DNA of 64,000 bases from positions 1,416,861 through 1,480,860 of the forward strand of contig NZ_BMKQ01000001.1 in the NCBI RefSeq assembly GCF_014644415.1. The letters are read 5' to 3'. Under the pieces are notes generated by a model. The model saw only the letters and a list, made by a program, of their open reading frames with translations. It searched no databases and was not told the DNA's origin. The position numbers were made by a program, and so were the translations under genes. The stretch is from Marmoricola endophyticus (lineage in GTDB: Bacteria; Actinomycetota; Actinomycetes; Propionibacteriales; Nocardioidaceae). Positions within the stretch are counted from its first letter, which is position 1; each line of letters begins with the position of its first letter. Positions 1-8,890 of the stretch are shown here, one piece after another.

Positions 1-483
1 GTCGCCGATCAGGTCGGCGACCGAGGTGTCGGGGGTGGCGAGCTTCTCGGCGTACCGCTCGTCGCGGTGCACCCACGAGACGCGCAGCGCGTCACCGTGC
101 TCGGCGACGGCGGCCTTGGACTGCACCGTGATCGGCTCGTACGGGTGCTCGCCCAGCTCGGAGCCGGAGATCACCGGCGTCCACTCGTCGAGGAGCCCCA
201 CCAGGGTGCGCAGCAGCCGGGTCTTCCCCTGCCCGCGCTCGCCGAGGAGCACGACGTCGTGCCCGGCGATCAGCGCTCGCTCCAGCTGCGGGACGACGGT
301 GTTCTCCAGCCCGTGCAGACCGGGCCACGGGTCGACGCCGTCGCGCAGCCGGGAGAGGAGGTTCTCGCGCAGCTCCTGGCGCAGCGTGCGCAGCTCGTGG
401 CCACTGGCGCGCAGCTCGCCGAGGGTGGCGACGGTGGGGCGGGGGGTCGGTGTGCGGGTCGTCTGTGAGGGAGAGGACGTCAC
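1..483 (-). CDS. AAA+ ATPase, magnesium-chelatase subunit I / MoxR-like (partial, cut at window edge)
   Basis: The first 161 codons of a larger gene are visible; the C-terminal part lies outside the window. After a short Thr/Pro-rich start the protein carries a helical stretch and a Walker A motif, GERGQGKT, at residues 81-88, then the run EKLATPDTSVADLIGD at the edge, typical of the actinobacterial chelatase-I-like ATPases often labelled sigma-54-interacting regulators. Such proteins usually work with a von Willebrand A-domain partner as metal-chelatase or MoxR-type remodelling machines; no partner is visible here. GTG at 483 was chosen because conserved sequence begins soon after it. Sensor and Walker B motifs cannot be checked. 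Confidence 0.82.
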   Translation of the reverse strand, partial: MTSSPSQTTRTPTPRPTVATLGELRASGHELRTLRQELRENLLSRLRDGVDPWPGLHGLENTVVPQLERALIAGHDVVLLGERGQGKTRLLRTLVGLLDEWTPVISGSELGEHPYEPITVQSKAAVAEHGDALRVSWVHRDERYAEKLATPDTSVADLIGD

Positions 484-547
484 CCTTCGACGCTACTCCG
501 GCCCTCCGCACGGACGCGCGCCCCCTGGGGAGGGAGACGAACGCGCC

Positions 548-2029
548 TCAGCCGCGGCCGACCGGGTGGTAGCGCGCCGTCTGCTTCAGCGGGGCGAGCA
601 GCGGCCGGGCACGGGCGGCGGCCGGCAGCGGCGCGGTCGGCGCCGGGTTGTCCCGCGCCTCGCGCTGGGCCCGCACCAGCGAGGCGGTCGCGGCGGCGTA
701 GGTCAGCCGCGGGTCCTTGGGGTACGACGCCGCCGCCCGCGCGAAGCGGAAGGCCGAGGTCAGGTCGCCCACCGTGCGTCGGCGCCAGTCGCTGATCAGC
801 GGCGCGGCGACGCCGAAGCGGCGCTCGAGGAGGCGCAGCAGCGAGGTGTGGTCGAAGGTCTCGGAGGCGACGTACCCGCCCCTGGTCCACGGCGAGACGA
901 TGATCGTGGGGACCCGGAAACCGAGCCCGATCGGCACCCCGTCGACGTACTCCCCCGGCGTGCCCGGCGGCGCGACCGGCGGGCGCACGTGGTCGAACTG
1001 ACCGTCGTTCTCGTCGTAGGTGAGGATGAAGACGGTCTTCTTCCAGACGTCCGGGTTGGCGGCGATCGCGTCGAGCTTGGAGGCGATGTACTGCGCTCCC
1101 GCGGCCGGCATCCAGTTCGGGTGCTCGGTCTGTGCCGACGGCGCGACCAGCCAGGAGACCTGGGGCAGCTGGTCGTGCGCCGCGTCGTGCTCGAACCAGC
1201 CGGCCGACTTCTTCTCCATCGCGCGCCGGTGGAGCGGGGAGCCCCGCTTGGCGCCGGCGAACTGGCCGAACCACTCCAGCGAGTTGTCGCCGTAGTTGTC
1301 CTCCTCCTGGTAGATCCGCCAGCTCACCCCGGCCGCCTCGAGCCGCTCGGGGTAGGTCTGCCAGGTCAGCCGGGGGTCGTCGGCGGACATGTCGTTGTGG
1401 TTGGCCGGGTGGCCGTACCTGCCGTCGGGATCGATGAAGCCGGTCCACATGTAGAGCCGGTTCGGGTTGGTCGGCCCGATCACCGAGGAGTGGTAGCCGT
1501 CACAGATGGTGAAGTTCTCGGCCAGCGCCCGATGGAACGGGATGTCCTCAGCGTCGAAGTAGCCCATCGTGTTGACGCCCTTGGCCCTGATCCAGGAGTC
1601 CAGCGCACCGTCGTTGTACGCCGTGTGCTGGTCCTCCCAGTCGTGCGGCAGCGTCGGGGTGACCTGGGCGCTGGTGGTGGCCGTGTCGTAGCGGAACGGT
1701 CGCAGCCGACCGCCGCCCGGGACCGGCTGGTCGAAGACCGAGTGGCCGTCGGGGAGCGTCAGCGCGTCGGGGTCGTCGAACCCCCGGACGCCCGGCATCG
1801 TGCCGAAGTAGTGGTCGAACGAGCGGTTCTCCTGCATGAGGATCACCACGTGCTCGATGTCCTCGAGCCGGCCGTGGCGGACCTCGGGCGTGGCCGCCAT
1901 GGCCCGCTGCAGGTTCAGCGGCAGCCAGGCCGAGCCCGTGATGCCGGCCAGGCTGCCGAGGAACGCGCGGCGGCGGAAGCCGGCGACGGGCCGGTCGGTA
2001 CGGCCTGCCGCCGCGTCCGCCGGGCTCAC
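548..2029 (-). CDS. Secreted phospholipase C / phosphoesterase family protein (Tat substrate)
   Basis: A 493-residue member of the phosphoesterase family (PF04185, bacterial phospholipase C and acid phosphatase). The N-terminus has a twin-arginine signal, FRRRAFLGSLAG at about residues 18-29, so it is probably exported folded. Family motifs are clear: ENRSFDHYFG at 67-76, GPTNPNRLYMWTG, YDENDGQFDHV, and HTSLLRLLERRFG near the C-terminus. These residues bind metal and the phosphoester. The likely job is cleaving phosphodiester or phosphomonoester bonds of phospholipids outside the cell, for phosphate supply; the substrate is inferred. The GTG start overlaps the stop of the upstream NHL gene by 4 bases, so both are one translationally coupled unit. 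Confidence 0.9.
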   Translation of the reverse strand: MSPADAAAGRTDRPVAGFRRRAFLGSLAGITGSAWLPLNLQRAMAATPEVRHGRLEDIEHVVILMQENRSFDHYFGTMPGVRGFDDPDALTLPDGHSVFDQPVPGGGRLRPFRYDTATTSAQVTPTLPHDWEDQHTAYNDGALDSWIRAKGVNTMGYFDAEDIPFHRALAENFTICDGYHSSVIGPTNPNRLYMWTGFIDPDGRYGHPANHNDMSADDPRLTWQTYPERLEAAGVSWRIYQEEDNYGDNSLEWFGQFAGAKRGSPLHRRAMEKKSAGWFEHDAAHDQLPQVSWLVAPSAQTEHPNWMPAAGAQYIASKLDAIAANPDVWKKTVFILTYDENDGQFDHVRPPVAPPGTPGEYVDGVPIGLGFRVPTIIVSPWTRGGYVASETFDHTSLLRLLERRFGVAAPLISDWRRRTVGDLTSAFRFARAAASYPKDPRLTYAAATASLVRAQREARDNPAPTAPLPAAARARPLLAPLKQTARYHPVGRG

Positions 2030-2865
2030 CGGGCGCTCCCCTCGACCGGCGCGAACCGGGCGACCCGGTGGCCGCCGGAGTCGGCGACCAGCAGCTCGCC
2101 GTCGGCGCTCAGCGCCAGGCCGAGCGGCTGGCGCAGCAGCCCCGCCCCCGAGGTGCCGATCTCCTCGAGGAAGGTGCCGTCGGCGGCGAAGTGCTGCACG
2201 AAGCCGTAGTCGGGAACGCTCACCCACACGCTGCCGTCGGGCTCGGCGACGGCGTGCGCGGGGTTGGACATCGCACCGAAGGTGCTCTGCTGACCCTCGC
2301 CGTACGTCGCCACCCGCGCGTCGTCGACGTACCTCGTCACGCCTCCGTCGCCGTCGTACTGCCTGCTGGAGGAGACCACCAGCAGCGACCCGTCGGCGCC
2401 CACGTGCAGGCCGTGCGGGGTGTGCACGCCGTCGCGCAGCGAGGCGACGACCTCGTCGGCGTCGGGATCGATGCGGGCGACCCGGTTGCCGCCGACGTCC
2501 GAGACCAGGACACGGACTCCGGACGCGGTCTCGACAGCCACGCCGCGGGGGCGGACCAGCCGCCCGCGCCCGAGGGTCGCCACGTGCGCACCGGCGAGGT
2601 CGAACACCTCGACCCGCTCGAGCGCGGAGTCGACGACGTACGCGCGGCCCTCGGCCACGGACACGTCGCGCGGCTCCGCGAGGCGCCCTCGGCCGACCTC
2701 CGCGGCGAGGCGGCGGTGGCGGTCGTAGCGGTGCACGACGCCGGCGAACGTGTCGGCGACCCAGAGGTCGCCGGTCGACGGGTCGAGCGCGAGCCCGGCG
2801 GGCGAGGTGAGCGTACGGCCGAGCTGCCCGGCGAAGCGGCGCGTCGGCGGAGCGGTCGTGGGCAT
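2026..2865 (-). CDS. NHL-repeat beta-propeller protein
   Basis: A 279-residue protein made almost wholly of repeated blocks of the type SPxGLALDPxTGDLWVADxxxxxVxRYD, the hallmark of NHL/SMP-30-like beta-propellers; about six blades can be counted. No clear signal peptide or membrane segment is seen. An ATG preceded by GGGACGGAG gives the start. It overlaps the start of the phospholipase gene (GTGA), so the two are made together; the propeller may bind or present a partner or ligand, but nothing shows an enzymatic role. A lyase or lactonase activity is possible, since related propellers include enzymes. Confidence 0.8.
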   Translation of the reverse strand: MPTTAPPTRRFAGQLGRTLTSPAGLALDPSTGDLWVADTFAGVVHRYDRHRRLAAEVGRGRLAEPRDVSVAEGRAYVVDSALERVEVFDLAGAHVATLGRGRLVRPRGVAVETASGVRVLVSDVGGNRVARIDPDADEVVASLRDGVHTPHGLHVGADGSLLVVSSSRQYDGDGGVTRYVDDARVATYGEGQQSTFGAMSNPAHAVAEPDGSVWVSVPDYGFVQHFAADGTFLEEIGTSGAGLLRQPLGLALSADGELLVADSGGHRVARFAPVEGSAR

Positions 2866-3035
2866 GGGTCTCCGTCCCGAGATCAGGTGACCCGCCCATC
2901 CTCGACCCGGTGGGCGACCCCGGCAAGGCCGCGTCGGCCGACTCCCGGTGAACAGGTGTGACGAACGCTACTCGCGCGTACCCTCACCCCAGGCCCCGCA
3001 CGCCGACGGGGCACGGACGTGGAAGGTCGCCTTCG

Positions 3036-4502
3036 TTGCTGCACAACCCGCTCGCCGGCTCGTTGAAGCTGAACGACGCCGCGTGGCTCCTCGCCGACCA
3101 CTACCGCACGCCGATGCAGGTGGGTGTGCTCGCGACGTTCACGGTGCCTGAGGACCAGCCGGACTTCGTCGCCGAGCTGGTGCGGTCCTGGCGCGAGGTG
3201 CGGACCTTCGAGTCGCCGTACGACCTCAGGCTTCGGATGGCACCGGTCCCGCACTGGGTGAAGGTCCCCGCCGAGCGGATCGACCTCGACTACCACCTGC
3301 GCCACTCGGCCCTCCCCTCCCCCGGCACGCAGCGCGAGCTCGGCGTGCTGATCTCGCGTCTGCACTCGACGCCGCTGGACCGGCGCTACCCGCTGTGGGA
3401 GTGCACCGTGATCGAGGGCCTGGAGGAGAACCGCTGGTCGCTCTACCTCAAGGCCCACCACTCGCAGATCGACGGCGTCGGAGGCGTCCGCCTGATGCGG
3501 AGGATCCTCTCGGTCGACCCCGACCAGCGCGACATGCTGCCGCCGTGGGCGATCGGCACCCACGGACGCGACCAGTCGGGGCAGGAGCAGCACGAGCGGC
3601 CGCGCTCCCGCTCGCTGGAGAAGGCGCGGCCCCGCCAGAGCGTCCTCGGAGGCGTACGCGCCCTCGCGGGCACCTCGACCGAGGTCGGCGGTGCGCTGGT
3701 GCGGACGTACGCCGAGTCCCTGACCGGCTGGGCCTCGAAGGAGCGCGCCGTCCCCTTCCGCGCCCCGCGCACGCTGTTCAACGGCCGGATCCAGGCCCCA
3801 CGACGCTTCGCCACGCAGACGTACGAGATGGACCGACTCAAGGCGGTGGCCGAGCGCACGGACTCCAGCCTGAACGACGTCTTCCTGGCCCTGGTCGGAG
3901 GCGCGGTGCGCAGCTACCTCGAGGAGCACGACGCGCTGCCGCACGACCCGCTGATCGCGAACGTCCCGGTCTCCGTGCGTCCCGAGGACGGCAGGGTGCA
4001 GGTCGGCAACGCGATCAGCTTCCTCTACGCCAGTCTCGGCACCGACGTGGCCGACCCGGTCGAGCGGATCGCCGCGGTGCACGCCTCGACCGCGAGGGGC
4101 AAGGAGCGGCTGCCCGACGTCGGTGCCGGGGCCATGGACCTCTACACCGCCGCGCTGATGGCGCCGTTCCTCGCCCAGGCCGTCCTCGTCGGCGGCGTGG
4201 CCAACCCCGCCTGCAACATCGTCGTCTCGAACGTGCCGGGCGCCAGGGAGACCCGCTACTTCAACGGCTCGAGGCTGGACGAGATGTACCCCATCAGCCT
4301 GCTGTTCCACGGCCAGGCGCTGAACATCACCGCGGTCAGCTACGACGGCACGTTCAACATCGGCTTCACCGGCTGCCGCGACTCGGTCCCCAGCCTGCAG
4401 CGGATCGCGGTCCGCACCGGTGAGGAGCTCGAGGCGATGGAGGCGGCGCTGGGGCTGGACCGTACGCACGACGGGCCGGCCGCGGAGGCCTCGGCCGGCT
4501 GA
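3036..4502 (+). CDS. WS/DGAT-type wax ester synthase / diacylglycerol O-acyltransferase
   Basis: This 488-residue protein belongs to the bifunctional wax ester synthase/acyl-CoA:diacylglycerol acyltransferase family, which makes storage neutral lipids at the inner membrane face. The catalytic motif HHxxxDG is present as HHSQIDG at residues 141-147. Further family motifs are the start-proximal LNDAAWLLADHYRTPM, PLWECTVIEGL, and VSNVPGARE near the C-terminus. I prefer the TTG at 3036, which has GGAAGG nine bases upstream and places the conserved N-terminus directly after the start. A GTG at 2958 would add 26 low-complexity residues. The gene stands alone, divergent from the NHL/phospholipase pair; the lipid product cannot be told from sequence. 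Confidence 0.88.
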   Translation: MLHNPLAGSLKLNDAAWLLADHYRTPMQVGVLATFTVPEDQPDFVAELVRSWREVRTFESPYDLRLRMAPVPHWVKVPAERIDLDYHLRHSALPSPGTQRELGVLISRLHSTPLDRRYPLWECTVIEGLEENRWSLYLKAHHSQIDGVGGVRLMRRILSVDPDQRDMLPPWAIGTHGRDQSGQEQHERPRSRSLEKARPRQSVLGGVRALAGTSTEVGGALVRTYAESLTGWASKERAVPFRAPRTLFNGRIQAPRRFATQTYEMDRLKAVAERTDSSLNDVFLALVGGAVRSYLEEHDALPHDPLIANVPVSVRPEDGRVQVGNAISFLYASLGTDVADPVERIAAVHASTARGKERLPDVGAGAMDLYTAALMAPFLAQAVLVGGVANPACNIVVSNVPGARETRYFNGSRLDEMYPISLLFHGQALNITAVSYDGTFNIGFTGCRDSVPSLQRIAVRTGEELEAMEAALGLDRTHDGPAAEASAG

Positions 4503-4636
4503 GCCCGGACGCACCTGCCCGACCGGGCAGGACGTACCGCGTCCGACGGCCAGTCGTCGCGGCGCGACCCTTGTGTCGAACGTCGTCTGGGTGTGTGCTC
4601 GGTCACACGACTCACCGACCCGAGGAGCACCGTTCG

Positions 4637-6469
4637 ATGACCGAGACCCTCGACCGCCCGACCACCGCCTCCGACCCGGCCTCGGAGACGGCGACGGCCT
4701 GGCTCACCGCCTTCGACACGGCGCTGCAGGCGCGCGACGTCGATGCGGCGGCGGGGATGTTCGCGACCGAGTCCTTCTGGCGAGACCTGGTGGCCTTCAC
4801 CTGGAACCTCAAGACGGTCGAGGGCCGGGCCGGCGTCACCGACCTGCTGACCAGCACCCTGGACCACGCCGCTCCCTCCGGCTGGGTGCTGGAGGAGCCG
4901 GCCGACGAGGCCGACGGGGTCGTCACCGCGTGGATCGTCTTCGAGACCGCGGTCGGTCGCGGGCGCGGGCTGCTCAGACTCGTGGAGGAGGATGGCGAGC
5001 AGCGCGCGTTCACCCTGCTGACCACGCTCTACGAGCTCAAGGGCCACGAGGAGCCGCGCGGCACCCACCGCCCGAAGGGCGCCGAGCACGGCGCCGACAA
5101 GCACCGGTCGTCGTACCTCGAGAAGCGGCAGGCCGAGGCCGAGAGTCTCGGCAGCACGACGCAGCCGTACGTCCTCGTCATCGGCGGCGGGCAGGGCGGG
5201 ATCGCGCTCGGCGCGCGGCTGCGACAGCTCTCGATCCCGGCGCTGGTGATCGACAAGCACCCGCGCCCGGGCGACCAGTGGCGCAACCGCTACAAGTCGC
5301 TGTGCCTGCACGACCCGGTCTGGTACGACCACCTGCCCTACCTGAAGTTCCCCGACAACTGGCCGGTGTTCGCCCCCAAGGACAAGGTCGGCGACTGGCT
5401 GGAGTCGTACACGAAGGTGATGGAGGTGCCGTACTGGTCCGACACGACCGCGACGTCGGCCTCGTACAACGAGGAGCAGGGCGAGTGGACGGTCGAGGTC
5501 GAGCGCGAGGGTCGCGCACTCACCCTCAAGCCCAAGGAGCTGGTCTTCGCGACCGGGATGAGCGGCAAGCCGCGGGTCCCCGAGGTGCCCGGCGCGGACG
5601 TCTTCCGCGGCGACCTGCACCACTCCTCGGCGCACCCCGGCCCCGACGCGTACGCCGGGAAGAAGGCCGTCGTGATCGGCTCGAACAACTCCTCCTTCGA
5701 CATCTGCGGCGCCCTGTGGGAGAACGACGCGGACGTGACGATGGTGCAGCGGACCAGCACGCACATCGTGAAGAGCGAGAGCCTGATGGAGTACGGCCTC
5801 GGCGACCTGTACTCCGAGCGCGCGCTGGCCGCGGGGACGACCACGGAGAAGGCGGACCTGATCTTCGCCTCGCTCCCGTACCGGATCATGCACCGCTTCC
5901 AGATCCCGGCGTACGAGACGATGGCCGAGGTGGACAAGGACTTCTACGACCGGCTGGAGGGGGCCGGCTTCTGGCACGACTGGGGCGACGACGGCTCGGG
6001 GCTGTTCATGAAGTACCTGCGTCGCGGCTCGGGCTACTACATCGACGTGGGCGCGGCCGAGCTCGTCGCGGACGGGGCGGTCAAGCTCGCGCACGGCCAG
6101 ATCGACCACCTCACCGAGGACGCCGTGGTGCTCGAGGACGGGACCGAGCTGCCCGCCGACGTGGTCGTGCTCGCCACCGGCTACAACTCGATGAACGGCT
6201 GGGTGTCCGACCTGATCGACGACGAGACCGCCGACCGGCTCGGCAAGTGCTGGGGGCTGGGCTCGGAGACGACCAAGGACCCGGGCCCGTGGGAGGGCGA
6301 GCAGCGCAACATGTGGAAGCCGACCAACGTCCCCCACCTGTGGATGCACGGCGGCAACCTGCACCAGTCCCGTCACTACTCGCTCTACCTCGCGCTGCAG
6401 CTCAAGGCGCGCTACGAGGGCATCGACACCCCGGTGTACGCCCTGCAGGAGGTGCACCACACCGGCTGA
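4637..6469 (+). CDS. SnoaL-like domain fused to flavin-dependent monooxygenase (FMO/NAD(P)-binding)
   Basis: The 610-residue protein has two parts. Residues ~15-140 look like a SnoaL/NTF2-like cone fold (WLTAFDTALQARDVDAAAGMF). Residues ~175-610 form a flavoprotein monooxygenase: FAD-binding GGGQGGIALG, then ARLRQ, the second dinucleotide site GSNNSSFDICGAL, and ATGYNSMNGW near the end. It probably oxygenates an organic substrate with NAD(P)H and O2; the substrate is unknown. The ATG at 4637 has GAGGAG nine bases upstream. A small dyad, GTGTG-6-CACAC at 4593-4608, lies before the gene and could be an operator, but this is weak. Confidence 0.85.
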   Translation: MTETLDRPTTASDPASETATAWLTAFDTALQARDVDAAAGMFATESFWRDLVAFTWNLKTVEGRAGVTDLLTSTLDHAAPSGWVLEEPADEADGVVTAWIVFETAVGRGRGLLRLVEEDGEQRAFTLLTTLYELKGHEEPRGTHRPKGAEHGADKHRSSYLEKRQAEAESLGSTTQPYVLVIGGGQGGIALGARLRQLSIPALVIDKHPRPGDQWRNRYKSLCLHDPVWYDHLPYLKFPDNWPVFAPKDKVGDWLESYTKVMEVPYWSDTTATSASYNEEQGEWTVEVEREGRALTLKPKELVFATGMSGKPRVPEVPGADVFRGDLHHSSAHPGPDAYAGKKAVVIGSNNSSFDICGALWENDADVTMVQRTSTHIVKSESLMEYGLGDLYSERALAAGTTTEKADLIFASLPYRIMHRFQIPAYETMAEVDKDFYDRLEGAGFWHDWGDDGSGLFMKYLRRGSGYYIDVGAAELVADGAVKLAHGQIDHLTEDAVVLEDGTELPADVVVLATGYNSMNGWVSDLIDDETADRLGKCWGLGSETTKDPGPWEGEQRNMWKPTNVPHLWMHGGNLHQSRHYSLYLALQLKARYEGIDTPVYALQEVHHTG

Positions 6470-6771
6470 GCACGGCCGCCCCGATCGGGACGTCATACGA
6501 ATCGGTCGCCGGGACGACCAGCCTGTATGACGTCCCTGGGGTACGAGTCCGAACTCTGGGGTTCCCGCCGAGTCTGGTCTCGACAAGCTCGACCACCGGG
6601 GTCACCGTCCGCGCCACCGACGCTGAGCTCGACCTCCGCGGGCAGCGCGGCGACCACCGGAGGTCGAGCAGCGCAGCGAGCGGAGCGGTTGTCGGGACCC
6701 ACCACCGCGAGACACACACTGCGGGTGCTCCACCCACGCCACCGTCGGTCGGGGTCTGCCAGCATGAGCCC
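6470..6771. repeat. Repeat-rich intergenic region with perfect 12-bp inverted repeat
   Basis: No gene is seen in these 302 bases. GGGACGTCATAC at 6487-6498 is repeated in perfect inversion as GTATGACGTCCC at 6525-6536, 26 bases apart, just after the monooxygenase gene. No U-run follows, so a simple terminator is uncertain. From about 6575 to 6710 there is a REP-like block, GGTCTCGACAAGCTCGACCACC followed by AGGTCGAGCAGCGCAGCGAG, whose end sequences recur near 17050 and 62265. Confidence 0.6.
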
Positions 6772-7635
6772 GTGGTCGTGGCCGTGGTCGTGCTGGGGGT
6801 GCTGCTCGCGCTGAGCCTCGGCGCGCTCATCGCGGCCGGCGTCCGCCTGCGTGTCGTGAGTCGCCACTCGGAGCGGCTTCGCGCCCGGGTCGAGGCGCTC
6901 GAGTCCGGTGACGAGCCGCCGCGCACCCGCTCGGAGCGGGCGGTCGACGCGGTCCGCTCGGTGATCGGCGGCGCCTCCCAGGTTCCCGGCATCGTGCGCA
7001 CCAGGGGCATGGGCGGGCTGCTGATGACCTCCATCGACCAGCTCTCGACCTGGGCCATGGACGACCGCGGCGAGATCGACCGGCTGGCCGCCGACGACGG
7101 CACGGTCAGCATCCTGTTCTCCGACATCGAGGGGTCGACCACGCTCAACACCGAGCTCGGCGACGAGGCGTTCGTGACGCAGCTGATCGCCCACGACACG
7201 ATGGTCCGCGCGCACGTGGAGCGCTACCGGGGACACATCGTGAAGAGCCAGGGCGACGGCTTCATGATCGTCTTCACCAAGGCCACCCGGGCGGTACGTG
7301 CCGGGCTGGCCATCCAGCGCTCGTTCTCCGAGACCTGGTCCAGGGCGCTGCGGCGGACCCCGGTGAGCGTGCGGATCGGCATCCACACCGGGACCGTCGT
7401 CGCGCGTGCGGGCGACTACTTCGGACGCAACGTCGCGATGGCGGCGCGGGTGGGCGCCGCGGCCGAGGGCGGGCAGATGCTCGTGACCAGCTCGGTCGCC
7501 GACGAGCTCGGCGGCGACGAGCGCTTCCGCCTCACCCCCGGCCAGCGCGTCGAGCTGAAGGGGCTGCCCGGCAAGCACCAGCTGTACGTCGTCACCCGAG
7601 GCGGGCGGCGGCTGCCCGACGAGGAGCAGGCGTGA
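6772..7635 (+). CDS. Membrane-anchored class III adenylate/guanylate cyclase
   Basis: A 287-residue protein with one N-terminal membrane segment (VVLGVLLALSLGALIAAGV, about residues 7-25), a charged linker, and a C-terminal class III cyclase domain. Signature pieces are VSILFSDIEGSTTLNTEL (metal-binding Asp), KSQGDGFMIVF (second metal Asp) and VRIGIHTGTVVARAGDYFG. It likely makes cAMP from ATP at the membrane. The start is a GTG cluster (6772 or 6778); the first was used. Its stop overlaps the start of the following kinase gene by four bases (GTGA), so the two are coupled. Confidence 0.85.
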   Translation: MVVAVVVLGVLLALSLGALIAAGVRLRVVSRHSERLRARVEALESGDEPPRTRSERAVDAVRSVIGGASQVPGIVRTRGMGGLLMTSIDQLSTWAMDDRGEIDRLAADDGTVSILFSDIEGSTTLNTELGDEAFVTQLIAHDTMVRAHVERYRGHIVKSQGDGFMIVFTKATRAVRAGLAIQRSFSETWSRALRRTPVSVRIGIHTGTVVARAGDYFGRNVAMAARVGAAAEGGQMLVTSSVADELGGDERFRLTPGQRVELKGLPGKHQLYVVTRGGRRLPDEEQA

Positions 7636-8222
7636 GCCGGCGGCTGATCGGGGTCGCGGGCGCCCCCGGCGCCGGGAAGACCACGTGGGCCCGGTCGTAC
7701 GCCGCGGGCGTGCCCACGGCCGCGTACCTGCCGATGGACGGATTCCACCTCTCCGACGCCGTGCTCGCCGACCTCGGGCTGACCGAGCGCAAGGGTGCAC
7801 CGGAGACCTTCGACGCCTGGGGGTACGCCGCCCTCCTCCGGCGGCTGCGCGAGCAGGAGCCGCACCCCGTCTACGCCCCCGGCTTCGAGCGCGACCTGGA
7901 GCAACCCCTGGCCGCGGCGCTCGTCGTCGCCCCGGAGGCGGCGGTGGTGGTCACCGAGGGCAACTACCTGCTCCTCGACGAGGAGCCCTGGCGGGCGGTG
8001 CGGGCGGCTCTGGACGAGGTGTGGTTCCTCGACTGCGAGGACGACGTGCGACGTGAGCGGCTGGTCGCGCGGCACCGCGAGTTCGGCAAGTCGCCGAGCG
8101 AGGCGGCCGCGTGGGTGGACCGGGTCGACGAGCCGAACGCGCGGCTGGTGCTCGCCTCGCGGCACCGGGCCGACCGGGTCGTGCATGCCGAGGACGCCTC
8201 CGGGGCACCGCCCGTGTCGTGA
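7632..8222 (+). CDS. P-loop nucleoside/nucleotide kinase family protein (uridine-kinase/phosphoribulokinase-like)
   Basis: This 196-residue protein has a P-loop, GAPGAGKT at residues 9-16, followed by the conserved LPMDGFHLSDAVL block and TEGNYLLLDE, the pattern of YggC/uridine kinase-like small-molecule kinases (sugar or pantothenate-like substrates). ATP-dependent phosphorylation of a nucleoside or sugar is the likely reaction; the substrate is not determined. It sits in a tight run of cyclase, kinase and HAD genes with four-base overlaps on both sides, so the three are co-translated. Confidence 0.82.
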   Translation: MSRRLIGVAGAPGAGKTTWARSYAAGVPTAAYLPMDGFHLSDAVLADLGLTERKGAPETFDAWGYAALLRRLREQEPHPVYAPGFERDLEQPLAAALVVAPEAAVVVTEGNYLLLDEEPWRAVRAALDEVWFLDCEDDVRRERLVARHREFGKSPSEAAAWVDRVDEPNARLVLASRHRADRVVHAEDASGAPPVS

Positions 8223-8878
8223 CCCCACCTCGCCTGGTCGTGCTCGACGTCAACGAGACGCTCTCCGACCTCTCTCCCCTGGCCGACCGGTTCGTCGACC
8301 TCGGCGCCGCGCCGCAGAGTGCGGCGACCTGGTTCGCGAGCGTGCTGCGCGACGGGTTCGCGCTCACCGCCAGCGGCCGCAGCGCCCGCTTCGCAGACAT
8401 CGGTGCCGCCCTGCTGCCGGGCCTGGTCCCGCCCCAGGACGCCGAGGCCGCGTGGGCGCACGTGCTGGAGGGGTTCATGACGCTGCCCGCGCACGACGAC
8501 GTGGTGCCGGGGCTGCGTGCGCTGCGAGATGCCGGCGTCCGGGTCGTCACGCTGAGCAACGGCGCCGCGGCGGTCGCGCAGGCGCTGCTGGACCGTACGG
8601 GGCTCGAGGACGTCGTCGAGGCGACGCTCAGCGTCGAGGACGCGGAGGCGTGGAAGCCCGGCGCGGCGGCCTACGCCTACGCGCTGGAGCGGACCGGGGT
8701 GCGCGCGGACGAGGCGATGCTGGTCGCGGTGCACCCCTGGGACGTCGACGGGGCCAGGGCGGCCGGGCTGAGGACGGCGTGGGTGGACCGCGCGGGGACG
8801 TCGTACCCGTCGCACTTCGCGCGCGCGGACGTCGAGGTCACGTCGCTGACGGACCTGGCGGCAGTCCTCTCGACCTGA
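8219..8878 (+). CDS. HAD-superfamily hydrolase, haloacid dehalogenase type II-like
   Basis: 219 residues with the HAD nucleophile motif near the N-terminus (VVLDVNETLSDL, Asp at about residue 10), motif II as VVTLSNGA, and motif III/IV as EAWKPGAAAY and VAVHPWDVDGARAAGL. This layout matches type II 2-haloacid dehalogenase-like proteins. True dehalogenase activity is not shown; a phosphatase role is equally possible. The GTG start overlaps the stop of the kinase gene, making it the last member of the cyclase-kinase-HAD run. Confidence 0.83.
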   Translation: MTPPRLVVLDVNETLSDLSPLADRFVDLGAAPQSAATWFASVLRDGFALTASGRSARFADIGAALLPGLVPPQDAEAAWAHVLEGFMTLPAHDDVVPGLRALRDAGVRVVTLSNGAAAVAQALLDRTGLEDVVEATLSVEDAEAWKPGAAAYAYALERTGVRADEAMLVAVHPWDVDGARAAGLRTAWVDRAGTSYPSHFARADVEVTSLTDLAAVLST

Positions 8879-8890
8879 CCCGGCGTCCCG

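Noticed and set aside
2958-3035. Longer N-terminus of the WS/DGAT protein from GTG 2958
   Set aside because: It has no ribosome site and encodes low-complexity residues; TTG 3036 has GGAAGG at good spacing.
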